This document shows, one piece after another, positions 1-6,153 of a DNA stretch of 14,066 bases (its first letter is position 1; each line of letters starts with the position of its first letter). The position numbers were made by a program, and so were the translations under genes. The stretch covers positions 1 through 14,066 of the forward strand of contig CAJTUM010000033.1 of the NCBI GenBank assembly GCA_910579575.1, written 5' to 3'. A model generated the notes under the pieces. The model worked only from the letters and a program-made list of their open reading frames with translations, was not told where the DNA came from and searched no databases. The DNA is from an uncultured Eubacteriales bacterium (GTDB lineage: Bacteria > Bacillota > Clostridia > Oscillospirales > Butyricicoccaceae).

Positions 1-2
1 CG

Positions 3-173
3 GCAAGCAATTTCCAGAAAAATTATCGGGAGCGGATGAACCGGCGAAAGGAAAGGGCCGTCGCCGCCTGCCTAGGCCGCGGCGGCGCGACGGCCGGACT
101 GCGGGGCGGGGAGGATGCTTTTACCCTGGGCAATGGTCGCGGCCCCGGACGGGAAGGAGGGGAGCAGGCGTGA
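3..173 (+). CDS. Partial hypothetical phage protein (3' end)
   Basis: This is the C-terminal end of a gene that begins before the window. The frame is open from the first complete codon to a TGA at 171-173 and gives 56 residues. The first half is basic (SNFQKNYRERMNRRKERAV) and the second half is Gly-rich and low in complexity. The stop overlaps the GTG start of the next gene (GTGA at 170-173), a normal translational coupling in phage operons. A long GC-rich inverted repeat at 56-68/81-95 lies inside the frame. No family is recognised. Reality as a gene is moderately likely because of the overlap and the absence of stops. Confidence 0.45.
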   Translation, partial: ASNFQKNYRERMNRRKERAVAACLGRGGATAGLRGGEDAFTLGNGRGPGREGGEQA

Positions 174-571
174 AAGGAAGTATCGCGGCGATCAACCGGG
201 AGGCCCGGGAGCGGGGCATGAGCTATGGGAAATACCTGGCGTTTCGGGCCGCGCAAAAGGCCCCGGCCTCGAGCAGAGAGGGAGAAACGACCGCCGAGCC
301 AAAACGGAGTATGCCTCCAGGCGCGAGCCTGGGCCTGGAAGAGCCGGGGCGGGAGCAGGCCGCCAAACGGGGACAGGCCCTGCGGCAGGCCAGGCTTCGG
401 GCCGGGCTGAGCCTGGAGCAGGCCGCCAGGCGGATGGACGTGACGGCCTCCGCCGTCCGCCAGTGGGAAACCGGGAAAAAACGGCCCAAGCCGCAATCCC
501 AGCGCAAGATCGCTCAGGCATACGGCCTGGAGCCGGCGGAGCTGGAGCGGATGCTGGAGGCCCGGCCATGA
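170..571 (+). CDS. XRE-family HTH protein with N-terminal extension
   Basis: The 133-residue product has a helix-turn-helix of the XRE/Cro type at about residues 67-127: RQARLRAGLSLEQAARRMDV, then TASAVRQWETGKKRPKP and a closing helix. The N-terminal part (about residues 1-30, EARERGMSYGKY) is a short helix seen upstream of small HTH domains in clostridial phage proteins. Residues 31-63 are a low-complexity linker. The GTG start at 170 has a good ribosome site (GGAAGGAGGGG) and overlaps the previous stop. The gene ends in ATGA with the next one. It is probably a DNA-binding regulator of the phage. Its target is not known, and the linker argues against a plain repressor. Confidence 0.75.
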   Translation: MKGSIAAINREARERGMSYGKYLAFRAAQKAPASSREGETTAEPKRSMPPGASLGLEEPGREQAAKRGQALRQARLRAGLSLEQAARRMDVTASAVRQWETGKKRPKPQSQRKIAQAYGLEPAELERMLEARP

Positions 572-762
572 TCCGCTGCTGCCGCCATTGCCAGCGGCGG
601 CGGGCCGGGTGTCATGGAGACTGCCCGGATTACCGGGCGGAGCGGGAGAATCACCTGCGCCAAGCCGAGGCCGCCTGGCAGGAAAAACAAGGCCGCGCCG
701 GGGCCGACGGCGTGTTGATCCAGCGGGCGCGGAAGATGGAGAAAAGGAGGCGGGCGAACTGA
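568..762 (+). CDS. Small Cys-rich (zinc-ribbon-like) phage protein
   Basis: The 64-residue product starts at ATG 568, overlapping the preceding stop (ATGA). Its N-terminus holds paired cysteines, RCCRHC at residues 3-8 and CHGDCPDY at about 15-22, spaced as in a small metal-binding knuckle. The rest is a basic and Gln/Glu/Ala-rich helix. Proteins with this CxxC...CxxxCxxY pattern are common orphan genes just upstream of packaging genes in Firmicutes prophages. I do not know the function. Zinc binding is inferred from the cysteine spacing only. A longer frame opening at 115 is not used, because it would run through the whole preceding gene. Confidence 0.7.
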   Translation: MIRCCRHCQRRRAGCHGDCPDYRAERENHLRQAEAAWQEKQGRAGADGVLIQRARKMEKRRRAN

Positions 763-774
763 CCGATGCGACAG

Positions 775-803
775 CACCTTGACAGCTTCATATCGAGACA
801 GCG
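775..803 (+). repeat. Left-end repeat of cassette A (L1)
   Basis: A 29-bp sequence that recurs at 5021-5049 with 25 of 29 bases identical. It contains TTGACA and ends in ATATCGAGACAGCG. That core is the reverse complement, with a one-base insertion, of the 5' arm of the terminator at 1271-1307, so cassette A is bounded by short inverted repeats. It lies 24 bp before the cassette promoter. TTGACA inside it has no -10 at the right distance. Confidence 0.8.
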
Positions 804-827
804 AGGAAAATTTTTTCGGGAACCCTC

Positions 828-856
828 TTGACAATGGGTAATACCCATGTTATAAT
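828..856 (+). promoter_or_regulatory. Sigma-A promoter with palindromic operator, cassette A
   Basis: A consensus promoter: TTGACA at 828-833, a 17-bp spacer and TATAAT at 851-856, with an extended -10 TG at 848-849. The spacer holds the inverted repeat ATGGGT-AAT-ACCCAT (834-848), where a repressor would block RNA polymerase. It reads into the 48-aa gene at 887 and the ribbon-helix-helix-like gene at 1077. The latter is the natural candidate for the binding protein, which is inference. Confidence 0.85.
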
Positions 857-886
857 CAATACATCCTAAAGAAAGGGGGCGCGAAG

Positions 887-1033
887 ATGGGCCAGACAGA
901 CAAGCAGTTCGGCGGATTTCTGCGGCTGGTGATCGCCAGCCTAAGGAAAGCGATTGCGGCGGAAGATATTGAAACGATGCGCGCGATGCTGCAAGAACTT
1001 TTGACCGATCTGCAAAACACATTGGAGGATTGA
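887..1033 (+). CDS. Small helical hypothetical protein of cassette A
   Basis: A 48-residue protein, MGQTDKQFGGFLRLVIASLR..., ending LQNTLED. It starts at ATG 887 behind GAAAGGGGG, 31 bp after the -10. The sequence predicts two amphipathic helices with an acidic C-terminus and no membrane segment. Similar short proteins with a [KQ]FxxFLR start occur in clostridial prophages, but I know no function. It is the first gene of a two-gene unit. A strong hairpin (1041-1060) and then the ribbon-helix-helix-like gene follow. It is shorter than automatic callers usually accept, but promoter, ribosome site and context support it. Confidence 0.75.
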   Translation: MGQTDKQFGGFLRLVIASLRKAIAAEDIETMRAMLQELLTDLQNTLED

Positions 1034-1040
1034 GGAACAC

Positions 1041-1060
1041 GGGGCGGCGAAAGCCGCCCC
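1041..1060 (+). other. GNRA-type hairpin between two cassette A genes
   Basis: A perfect 8-bp stem GGGGCGGC/GCCGCCCC closes a GAAA tetraloop. No U-run follows, so it is unlikely to be a full terminator. It may stabilise or process the mRNA, or lower expression of the downstream gene relative to the 48-aa gene. Confidence 0.6.
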
Positions 1061-1076
1061 CCTCAAAGGCAAAACG

Positions 1077-1259
1077 ATGAGCGAAGGAAAAACGACGGCA
1101 AAAGAGCGGTATGACGCAAGAACGGCGGTTCATGTCAGCCTGAAGCTGAATAAAGGCACAGACGCCGACATCCTGACCGCTCTGGACGGAAAAGCAAAGC
1201 AGACGGAAATCAAACGGCTGATTCGCCAAGGCATCAAGTTCGAGAAATCCCAAAAATAG
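1077..1259 (+). CDS. Ribbon-helix-helix-like small protein
   Basis: A 60-residue basic protein. After a Lys-rich start, residues about 19-24 (AVHVSLKLN region) look like the single beta-strand of an Arc/MetJ-type fold. Two helices follow: TDADILTALDGK, then KQTEIKRLIRQGIKF. Proteins of this shape (RYDxxN...xxxLKLN...D..I...L) are common in clostridial phages and mobile elements as small DNA-binding proteins. It is the last gene of cassette A and is followed at once by a strong terminator. The likely role is autorepression at the palindrome inside the cassette promoter. The ribosome site (AAAGGC) is weak, so it is probably expressed less than the gene before it. Family assignment is by pattern only. 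Confidence 0.65.
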   Translation: MSEGKTTAKERYDARTAVHVSLKLNKGTDADILTALDGKAKQTEIKRLIRQGIKFEKSQK

Positions 1260-1270
1260 ATCGTCCCCTC

Positions 1271-1307
1271 CCCCGCTGTCTCAGATATGAGGCGGCGGGG
1301 ATTTTTT
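1271..1307 (+). terminator. Intrinsic terminator, right end of cassette A (R1)
   Basis: A fully paired 12-bp stem (two G-U pairs), CCCCGCTGTCTC/GAGGCGGCGGGG, with loop AGATAT and a T6 run. It is nearly identical to the terminator at 5992-6028. The 5' arm CGCTGTCTC is complementary to the core of the left-end repeat (795-803). Confidence 0.9.
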
Positions 1308-1324
1308 ATGGATGGGAGGAGCGA

Positions 1325-1537
1325 TTGAGGATGGAAGACAAATTCCCGGACAGGCTGCGGGAGCTGAGGCGGGAGAAGGGCGTGAGCGGCAAGGTGGCGG
1401 GGGATTTTTGCGGGGTCAGCGCAAGCGCTGTTTGCCGATATGAAAAGGGGGAGCGGGAGCCTGATATGCAGACCATTATCAAGCTTTCCGAATATTTTGG
1501 CGTGACTACCGACTATTTACTGGGCAAGGAAAAATAA
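1325..1537 (+). CDS. XRE-family transcriptional regulator
   Basis: The 70-residue product is a single Cro/CI-type helix-turn-helix domain: FPDRLRELRREKGVSGK, then GVSASAVCRYEKGEREP (recognition region) and LSEYFGVTTDYLLGKEK, the usual end of clostridial XRE repressors. The TTG start at 1325 lies 5 bp after GGAGG. The ATG at 1331 is the alternative and would remove two residues. The N-terminal HTH is slightly odd, with VAGDF where an A-x-x-L-G turn is usual. A perfect palindrome TTGACA-GAC-TGTCAA starts 12 bp after the stop, and is a likely operator for this protein. Its position just before the packaging genes suggests control of the late operon. Confidence 0.85.
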   Translation: MRMEDKFPDRLRELRREKGVSGKVAGDFCGVSASAVCRYEKGEREPDMQTIIKLSEYFGVTTDYLLGKEK

Positions 1538-1549
1538 ATTTTTCAAACG

Positions 1550-1591
1550 TTGACAGACTGTCAATGAAAGCTTGTCAGACTATGTTACAAT
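1550..1591 (+). promoter_or_regulatory. XRE-type operator and possible extended -10 promoter
   Basis: TTGACA-GAC-TGTCAA (1550-1564) is a perfect inverted repeat, and a third half-site TTGTCAGAC is at 1572-1580. TGTTACAAT at 1583-1591 fits an extended -10, although no good -35 lies 17 bp upstream. A hairpin begins directly after the -10, so the promoter reading is uncertain. The operator reading is stronger. Confidence 0.5.
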
Positions 1592-1622
1592 GGAGACGCA
1601 GTCATAGGCTGCGCCTCCTTTT
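1592..1622 (+). terminator. Probable terminator/attenuator before the terminase genes
   Basis: GGAGACGCAG/CTGCGCCTCC forms a 10-bp stem with one mismatch and a 7-nt loop, followed by TTTTGTG. It would end transcripts of the XRE gene at 1325, or act as an attenuator for late transcription coming from upstream. Confidence 0.6.
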
Positions 1623-1628
1623 GTGATA

Positions 1629-1722
1629 GCGCCGTTTGGCGCGGGTTGGGCTCCGGGTTGACGGCCGGGGCGGTTCATTTCGTTCACGCGGCGGGGGGAG
1701 ATTTTCTCCCCCTGAGGCCGCG
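1629..1722. other. Hairpin-rich non-coding region; candidate packaging site
   Basis: Non-coding sequence before the small terminase. It holds GCGCC-GTTT-GGCGC (1629-1642) and a two-tier cruciform: an inner perfect GGGGGAGA-TTT-TCTCCCCC (1694-1712) flanked by CGCGGC (1687) and GCCGCG (1717). Phage cos or pac sites often lie next to the small terminase gene, so this is the best candidate in the window. That role is inferred from position only. Confidence 0.35.
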
Positions 1723-1761
1723 ACAAAGGGAGGGTGAACTTGATTTTGGGAGGCGGCGGCT

Positions 1762-2124
1762 TTGGCCCGTGGAAAGTTTGAATATTGGCTGACCGAGGAC
1801 GGGCTGACGCTGCTGGAAGGCTGGGCCCGCGATGGGCTGACGGATGAACAGTTGGCAGAAAAAATGAAAATCGGAACGCGAACGCTGTACGACTGGAAAG
1901 AAAAATATCCGCAGATTTTGCAGGCTCTAAAAAAGGGCAAGGAAATTGTGGACTACGAGGTGGAAAACGCTCTGCTGGACAAGGCTTTGGCAGGCGATAC
2001 CACCGCCCAGATATTCTGGCTGAAAAACCGCCGCCCGGATAAGTGGCGGGATAAGCCGGTTGACGACAAACAACAGACGGCGGCGGAGGATTTGACCCCA
2101 CTGGCAGAGAAGTTGAGGGTGTGA
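1762..2124 (+). CDS. Phage terminase small subunit
   Basis: This 120-residue protein is likely the DNA-recognition subunit of the packaging motor. The N-terminal half carries a helix-turn-helix (LTDEQLAEKMKIGTRTLYDW, about residues 26-45). The middle is an Ala- and Lys-rich oligomerisation helix. The segment AQIFWLKNRRPDKWRDKP (about residues 87-104) is the signature seen in many Firmicutes phage small terminases. The TTG start at 1762 is 8 bp after GGGAGG. The gene lies 177 bp ahead of the large terminase, with a 60-aa gene between. The DNA site it recognises may be the hairpin region just upstream (inference). Confidence 0.88.
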   Translation: MARGKFEYWLTEDGLTLLEGWARDGLTDEQLAEKMKIGTRTLYDWKEKYPQILQALKKGKEIVDYEVENALLDKALAGDTTAQIFWLKNRRPDKWRDKPVDDKQQTAAEDLTPLAEKLRV

Positions 2125-2128
2125 GAAA

Positions 2129-2311
2129 ATGGAGTTTATAGCAAGTATCTATGAAAAAACAAATAAAGGCGCATTCTTCAGGGGGCAAAAGGTCATTGAA
2201 GCAGAAAGCATAGAAGAAGCTATGAAGGAGGCAGAACTCCCAGCAGACTTGCGCAAAATTGCTATGGTAGAGGTAAGCCCCCGTTCCGGGGGCGCAGATG
2301 GATGGTACTAA
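2129..2311 (+). CDS. Hypothetical protein between the terminase genes
   Basis: A 60-residue protein, starting MEFIASIYEKTNKGAFF and continuing VIEAESIEEAMKEAEL. It looks like a small alpha/beta domain with a beta hairpin at the start and an acidic helix. The gene is AT-richer than the terminases. It starts 4 bp after the small-subunit stop and overlaps the large-subunit start by 10 bp, so it is tightly built into the operon. The most distal codons also cover the ribosome-binding region of the large terminase. I do not recognise a family. It may be a late-acquired accessory gene. Confidence 0.6.
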   Translation: MEFIASIYEKTNKGAFFRGQKVIEAESIEEAMKEAELPADLRKIAMVEVSPRSGGADGWY

Positions 2312-3609
2312 CCCAAACCATCCCCTGGGCGGACTTTTCCGACAAGCACAAGCGGTACATAAACGCCGCCCTTGACAGCAAGATATGCGTCGCGGAGGGC
2401 GCAATCCGTTCCGGTAAGACCATCGACCACTGCATCATCGCCGCCGCACACCTGGAGCTGTGCCGGGACAAAATCCACCTGGCATCCGGCTCCACCATCG
2501 GCAACGCAAAACTGAATATTGGCGTGTGCAACGGCTTCGGCCTGGAGGCCCTGTTTCGGGGCCGGTGCAAATGGGGCAAATATCGGGACAACGAGGCGCT
2601 GTTTCTCTACACCCAGACCGGCGAGAAGGTTGTGGTATTTGCTGGCGGAGGAAAGGCGGACAGCTACAAACGCATTTTGGGCAACAGCTACGGCCTGTGG
2701 ATCGCCACAGAGATCAACGAGCATTACGACAGCGACGACAGCCGGGAGAGCTTTATCAAGGTGGCCTTTGGCCGCCAGGCGGCGGCGATGGACCCGCTGG
2801 TTTTATGGGACCTGAATCCCTGCAACCCGAACCACCGGATTTATTCGGACTATATAGAGCACTATCAGGAAACGAACCTCCCTGGCTATCTGTACGAGCA
2901 CTTTACCATCGACGACAATCTTTCCATTTCCGATGAACGCCGGGAGGAGATCAAGGCGCAGTATGACCCGTCCAGCGTGTGGTATAGGCGGGATATCCTG
3001 GGCGAACGGTGCGTGGCGGACGGTCTTGTCTACCCCATGTTTGACAAGGAGCGGCACGTCCTGAAAGCGCCGGTGGAGACCGAGGGCGAATACTATGTGT
3101 CCTCCGACTACGGCATCCAGAATCCAAACGTGTTCCTGCTGTGGCGAAAGGAGCGCGGCACTAAGCGCTGGATTTGCCTGAAAGAGGATTGCTACTCCGG
3201 GCGGGATGAGCGCCGCCAGCTGACCGACAGCCAGCTGGCAGACCGGCTGGACGCGATGCTGGACGGTATCACGGTCAAGCGGGTGATCATCGACCCTTCC
3301 GCCGCCTCCATGAAAGCGGAGCTGAGGCGACGGGACTACCACACGCAGGACGCCAACAACGCGGTTCTGGAGGGCATCTCCGACGTCTGCTCCATGCTGG
3401 GAGCCGGAAATCTGGCATTCATGCCCTGCTGCGAGAATACTATAGCGGAGTTCGGTTCCTACATGTGGGACAACAAGGCAGTTAACGCTGGAGTGGACGC
3501 GCCGCTGAAGGAGAACGACCACTGCATGGACGCAACCCGCTACCTAGTCAAGACCCTGCGCCTGGTCCGGCGGGCCAATACGAGGGAATACAGGTCTGTT
3601 TTGGATTAG
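2302..3609 (+). CDS. Phage terminase large subunit
   Basis: This 435-residue protein is the ATPase and nuclease of DNA packaging, close in type to the PBSX/SPP1-like family. Seen in the sequence are a Walker A motif GAIRSGKT (33-40), a Walker B-like strand GLWIATEINE (131-140) and the LWDLNP motif (168-173). The C-terminal RNase H-like nuclease has acidic residues in SSDYG (D269), IIDPS (D331) and DHCMDA (D406, D410). Length is normal for the family and no catalytic position is obviously lost. ATG 2302 overlaps the upstream gene by 10 bp. A portal gene follows after 16 bp. It works with the small subunit and portal at the procapsid vertex. Confidence 0.96.
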   Translation: MVLTQTIPWADFSDKHKRYINAALDSKICVAEGAIRSGKTIDHCIIAAAHLELCRDKIHLASGSTIGNAKLNIGVCNGFGLEALFRGRCKWGKYRDNEALFLYTQTGEKVVVFAGGGKADSYKRILGNSYGLWIATEINEHYDSDDSRESFIKVAFGRQAAAMDPLVLWDLNPCNPNHRIYSDYIEHYQETNLPGYLYEHFTIDDNLSISDERREEIKAQYDPSSVWYRRDILGERCVADGLVYPMFDKERHVLKAPVETEGEYYVSSDYGIQNPNVFLLWRKERGTKRWICLKEDCYSGRDERRQLTDSQLADRLDAMLDGITVKRVIIDPSAASMKAELRRRDYHTQDANNAVLEGISDVCSMLGAGNLAFMPCCENTIAEFGSYMWDNKAVNAGVDAPLKENDHCMDATRYLVKTLRLVRRANTREYRSVLD

Positions 3610-3625
3610 GAGGTGAGCCGTCGAA

Positions 3626-5005
3626 TTGAAAACCTACCAAGACCTTTTAGCCTGCGGCGATGATGAAAAGGAGCGCATTTCGTTTATCAAATCGGCCATT
3701 TCTGACCATAAGCGCAGCGACATCTATCAAACCGCTGTGGACGCCCAGAAATACTACGACGGGGAAAACCCGACCATCAACAAATACGAAAAAATCCTCT
3801 ACGATATGCAGGGCAAGGCCCATCCGGATATGTGGACGGCCAACCACAAGATCGCCAGCTCCTTTTTTGGCTTTGCGGTGGATCAACAGACCGGCTATCT
3901 GCTGGGCAACGGCGTCACCTTCGCCCGAGGGACGGACAAGAACCGGCTGGGCCGGGATTTCGATACCCGGGTGAGCCAGGCGGCGGAATACGCCCAGATC
4001 GGCGGCGTGTCGTTCGGCTTCTGGAATTTGGACCATGTGGAGGTTTTTGAAATCACCGAGTTCGCGCCGCTTTACGACGAGGAAAACGGGGCGTTGGCGG
4101 CGGGGGTCCGCTTCTGGCAGATCGACGGCGGCAAGCCGCTGCGCTGCACGCTTTACGAGCCGGACGGGTTCACAGAATACATCCGGCGCAAAGGCCGGGA
4201 AATGGAGATTCTGCGGCCCAAACGGGCCTATATCCTGCGCATCGCCGGGGCGGCGCTGGAGCGGGACAAGATTTATCAGGGGGAAAATTACCCCTCGCTG
4301 CCCATTGTGCCGCTGAAAAACAATCGGGAATGCCGCTCCTCCCTGCGGGGCAAGCGCAATACCATCGACGCGCTGGACGTCTGCACGTCCAACATGGTGA
4401 ACAATGCGGACGAAGGCAATATCATCTATTGGGCGCTGCAAAACTGCGGCGGCATGGACGAGCTGGACGCGGCGGCATTTCTGGAGCGGGTGAAGACGAC
4501 CCATATCGCGTTTATGGACAACGCGGAGGAAGGGGCGACCGCCGAGCCCCACGCCGTGGAGGCCCCCTTCGCGGGGACCCAGGCCGCTGTGGATATGCTG
4601 GTGAAGCGGCTGTATCAGGATTTTCAGGCCTTCGACGCCTCCGCCGTCGTCGCCGGCAATCAGACGGCCACCGCCATCCGGGCCAGCTATGTGCCCCTGG
4701 ACCTGAAATGCGACAAATTCGAGCGGCAGGTGACGGAGTTTATCCAGGGCATTCTGAAGCTGGCGGGCATCGACGACGAGCCGACCTACACCCGGAACCA
4801 GATTACCAACAAGCAGGAGGAAATGCAGACCGTTTTGCTGGCGGCCCAATATCTGGACGAGGAATATATGACCACAAAGGCCCTGACCATCCTGGGCGAC
4901 GCCGACATGGCCGAAGACCTGCTGAAACGCCGGGCGGCGGAGGAGCTGGGGCGGTTTGAGGGCGGCAATGGGCCGGAGGATAATCTTGAACAGGGCGAAG
5001 AATAG
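3626..5005 (+). CDS. Phage portal protein (SPP1 gp6 family)
   Basis: This 459-residue protein forms the ring at the capsid vertex through which DNA enters and leaves. The pattern fits the SPP1 gp6-like portal family: the AQKYYDGENPTINKYEK start, GFAVDQQTGYLLGNGVTF, the central NTIDALDVCTSNMVNNADE helix, and a C-terminal part with GNQTATAIRASYVPLDLK followed by TYTRNQITNKQEE. It starts at TTG 3626; AGGAGG lies 12 bp upstream, a rather long spacing. No frame with ATG matches the domain start. The C-terminus is short and acidic (DNLEQGEE). The next head gene should follow directly, but cassette B now lies between. A long open frame on the other strand is a shadow of this gene. Confidence 0.94.
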   Translation: MKTYQDLLACGDDEKERISFIKSAISDHKRSDIYQTAVDAQKYYDGENPTINKYEKILYDMQGKAHPDMWTANHKIASSFFGFAVDQQTGYLLGNGVTFARGTDKNRLGRDFDTRVSQAAEYAQIGGVSFGFWNLDHVEVFEITEFAPLYDEENGALAAGVRFWQIDGGKPLRCTLYEPDGFTEYIRRKGREMEILRPKRAYILRIAGAALERDKIYQGENYPSLPIVPLKNNRECRSSLRGKRNTIDALDVCTSNMVNNADEGNIIYWALQNCGGMDELDAAAFLERVKTTHIAFMDNAEEGATAEPHAVEAPFAGTQAAVDMLVKRLYQDFQAFDASAVVAGNQTATAIRASYVPLDLKCDKFERQVTEFIQGILKLAGIDDEPTYTRNQITNKQEEMQTVLLAAQYLDEEYMTTKALTILGDADMAEDLLKRRAAEELGRFEGGNGPEDNLEQGEE

Positions 5006-5020
5006 ATAGACCCAATTTTG

Positions 5021-5049
5021 CACATTGACAACCTTATATCGAGACAGCG
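5021..5049 (+). repeat. Left-end repeat of cassette B (L2)
   Basis: Second copy of the 29-bp repeat found at 775-803 (25/29 identical), with the last 14 bases, ATATCGAGACAGCG, unchanged. It starts 15 bp after the portal stop. Its core is the reverse complement (13 of 14 bases) of ATAACGAGACAGCG, which is read on the opposite strand of the terminator at 5992-6028. Confidence 0.85.
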
Positions 5050-5055
5050 TGAATC

Positions 5056-5084
5056 TTTACAAACCGATAGAAAACGGTTATAAT
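5056..5084 (+). promoter_or_regulatory. Promoter with inverted repeat, toxin-antitoxin cassette B
   Basis: TTTACA (5056-5061), a 17-bp spacer and a perfect TATAAT (5079-5084). The inverted repeat AACCG (5062-5066)/CGGTT (5075-5079) fills the spacer and touches the -10, which suggests autorepression by the antitoxin or the complex. The antitoxin ribosome site AAAGGGAGG follows. Confidence 0.85.
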
Positions 5085-5107
5085 AAAATAAAAGGGAGGT
5101 AAAGCGA

Positions 5108-5542
5108 ATGGCAAATGTCTTTGATACAGCAAAGTATATCTTGAGTCAGCAAGGGCCTATGTCTACCATGAAGCTGCAAAAGCTTTGTTATTATGCGCAG
5201 GCGTGGTCTTTGGCTTGGACAGAACATCCGTTATTCACCGAAAAAATTGAGGCATGGGTGAACGGTCCGGTGTGCCCTGTGCTTTTTCAAGAGCATAAGG
5301 GGAAGTTTATGATCGAAGCTGATGACCTCAAAGAGGGAACTTCTGATGCTTTGAGCGATGATCAAAAGGATACGATTGACAGGGTTTTGGAATATTATGG
5401 AGATTGGGCGCCCTATGAACTGCGGGAGCAGAGCCACAATGAGCGGCCTTGGAAACAGGCCCGGAATGGCATTCCCGAAAGTATGGCTTGCAGTAATGAA
5501 ATTACGCAAACCAGTATGGGAGAATATTATGGGAATTTGTAA
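5108..5542 (+). CDS. Panacea/DUF4065 (SocA-like) antitoxin
   Basis: The 144-residue protein carries the Panacea (DUF4065) domain, an antitoxin fold known to pair with many unrelated toxins. The diagnostic block is STMKLQKLCYYAQAWSLAW (19-37), then EAWVNGPVCPVLF (48-60), then a region of acidic helices and RPWKQARNG. The start at ATG 5108 is fixed by GGGAGG and a consensus promoter. Its stop shares a base with the toxin start (TAATG), the usual antitoxin-first coupling. Base composition is much more AT-rich than the portal and capsid genes, which suggests recent gain. A paralogue with nearly the same first 60 residues is encoded on the minus strand at 9607-10038. Confidence 0.92.
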   Translation: MANVFDTAKYILSQQGPMSTMKLQKLCYYAQAWSLAWTEHPLFTEKIEAWVNGPVCPVLFQEHKGKFMIEADDLKEGTSDALSDDQKDTIDRVLEYYGDWAPYELREQSHNERPWKQARNGIPESMACSNEITQTSMGEYYGNL

Positions 5543-5985
5543 TGCCTCAGAAAAATAAGAAAATTGCCGGAACGAAAAAAAGATGTCCCAAACAAGTCAG
5601 CAGTCTAAAATACAGTACAGATAACGAAAAAATTATATGGTGTTTTGACCGACTTGATAAAGATGGGCAGTTTGCTTTTGATTTACTCCGCAAGGATTTC
5701 AAGCACCAGGAAGTGCTGGGGAAAATTATCGAATATAGTAATATGACCTGGAATTCGGTAAAAAAGCAAACTCATGACAATAAGTCCAAACATCATTATT
5801 TGGAGTCCGGATTCAGCGCATCTGCTCTTCAGCGAATAAAAGCCAAACTATCAGAAGATGAGCAGGATTCCATTTTTTCTTTTGCTTTGCAAAATAAATT
5901 GCGGTTAATTGGCATTCGCGAACAAGAAAAATTTCATGTGATTTGGTATGACCCAGAACATCAATTTTGCCCCAGCAAAAAATAA
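5542..5985 (+). CDS. Putative toxin partner of the Panacea antitoxin
   Basis: A 147-residue protein, basic at the N-terminus (KNKKIAGTKKRCPKQ) and coupled to the antitoxin by TAATG. I do not recognise a named toxin family. The conserved features are read by comparing it with the toxin at 9144-9620: a helical middle (NMTWNSVKKQTHDNKSKHH, 67-85) and the C-terminal KLRLIG (119-124) followed by FHVIWYDPEH (131-140). The HxxWYDxxH pattern holds two His and an Asp that could be catalytic. The neighbouring Panacea gene is the main evidence for a toxin role. A strong terminator follows 6 bp after the stop. It is unusually AT-rich for this window. No activity can be inferred safely. Confidence 0.75.
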   Translation: MPQKNKKIAGTKKRCPKQVSSLKYSTDNEKIIWCFDRLDKDGQFAFDLLRKDFKHQEVLGKIIEYSNMTWNSVKKQTHDNKSKHHYLESGFSASALQRIKAKLSEDEQDSIFSFALQNKLRLIGIREQEKFHVIWYDPEHQFCPSKK

Positions 5986-5991
5986 CTTGTT

Positions 5992-6028
5992 CCCCGCTGT
6001 CTCGTTATGAGGCGGCGGGGATTTTTTT
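5992..6028 (+). terminator. Intrinsic terminator, right end of cassette B (R2)
   Basis: Same 12-bp stem as at 1271-1307, with loop GTTAT and a T7 run. CGCTGTCTCG (5996-6005) is exactly complementary to the L2 core CGAGACAGCG (5040-5049), giving ten Watson-Crick pairs if both are on one RNA. Confidence 0.9.
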
Positions 6029-6153
6029 GAAGGGGGCGAGGGAGGATCGGCAAGCCTGACGAAGGGCATCGACTGACGGAGGAGGGGCTAAAGGCGCTGG
6101 AGGGGCGGATTGCGGCGGTTTACGGGGCGGCGGCGCGGGAGACATCCCAGGCC

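Noticed and set aside
115..762. 215-aa plus-strand frame across the first two small genes
   Set aside because: Only the part from 568 has protein-like features; the rest is Gly/Arg/Ala-rich out-of-frame reading of the HTH gene.
775..803. TTGACA in L1 and L2 as promoter -35 boxes
   Set aside because: No acceptable -10 at 16-18 bp in either copy; the true promoters lie downstream at 828 and 5056.
651..1253. 200-aa minus-strand frame over cassette A
   Set aside because: It crosses a consensus promoter and two plus-strand genes with ribosome sites, and shows no domain pattern.
1580..2404. 274-aa minus-strand frame over the terminase region
   Set aside because: Shadow of the small terminase and the non-coding region; Pro/Arg/Ser-rich low-complexity translation.
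3647..5023. 458-aa open frame on the minus strand opposite the portal gene
   Set aside because: The plus strand is clearly a portal gene. The reverse frame is open because of GC-rich codon structure, has no domain pattern and would start within the cassette B left region.
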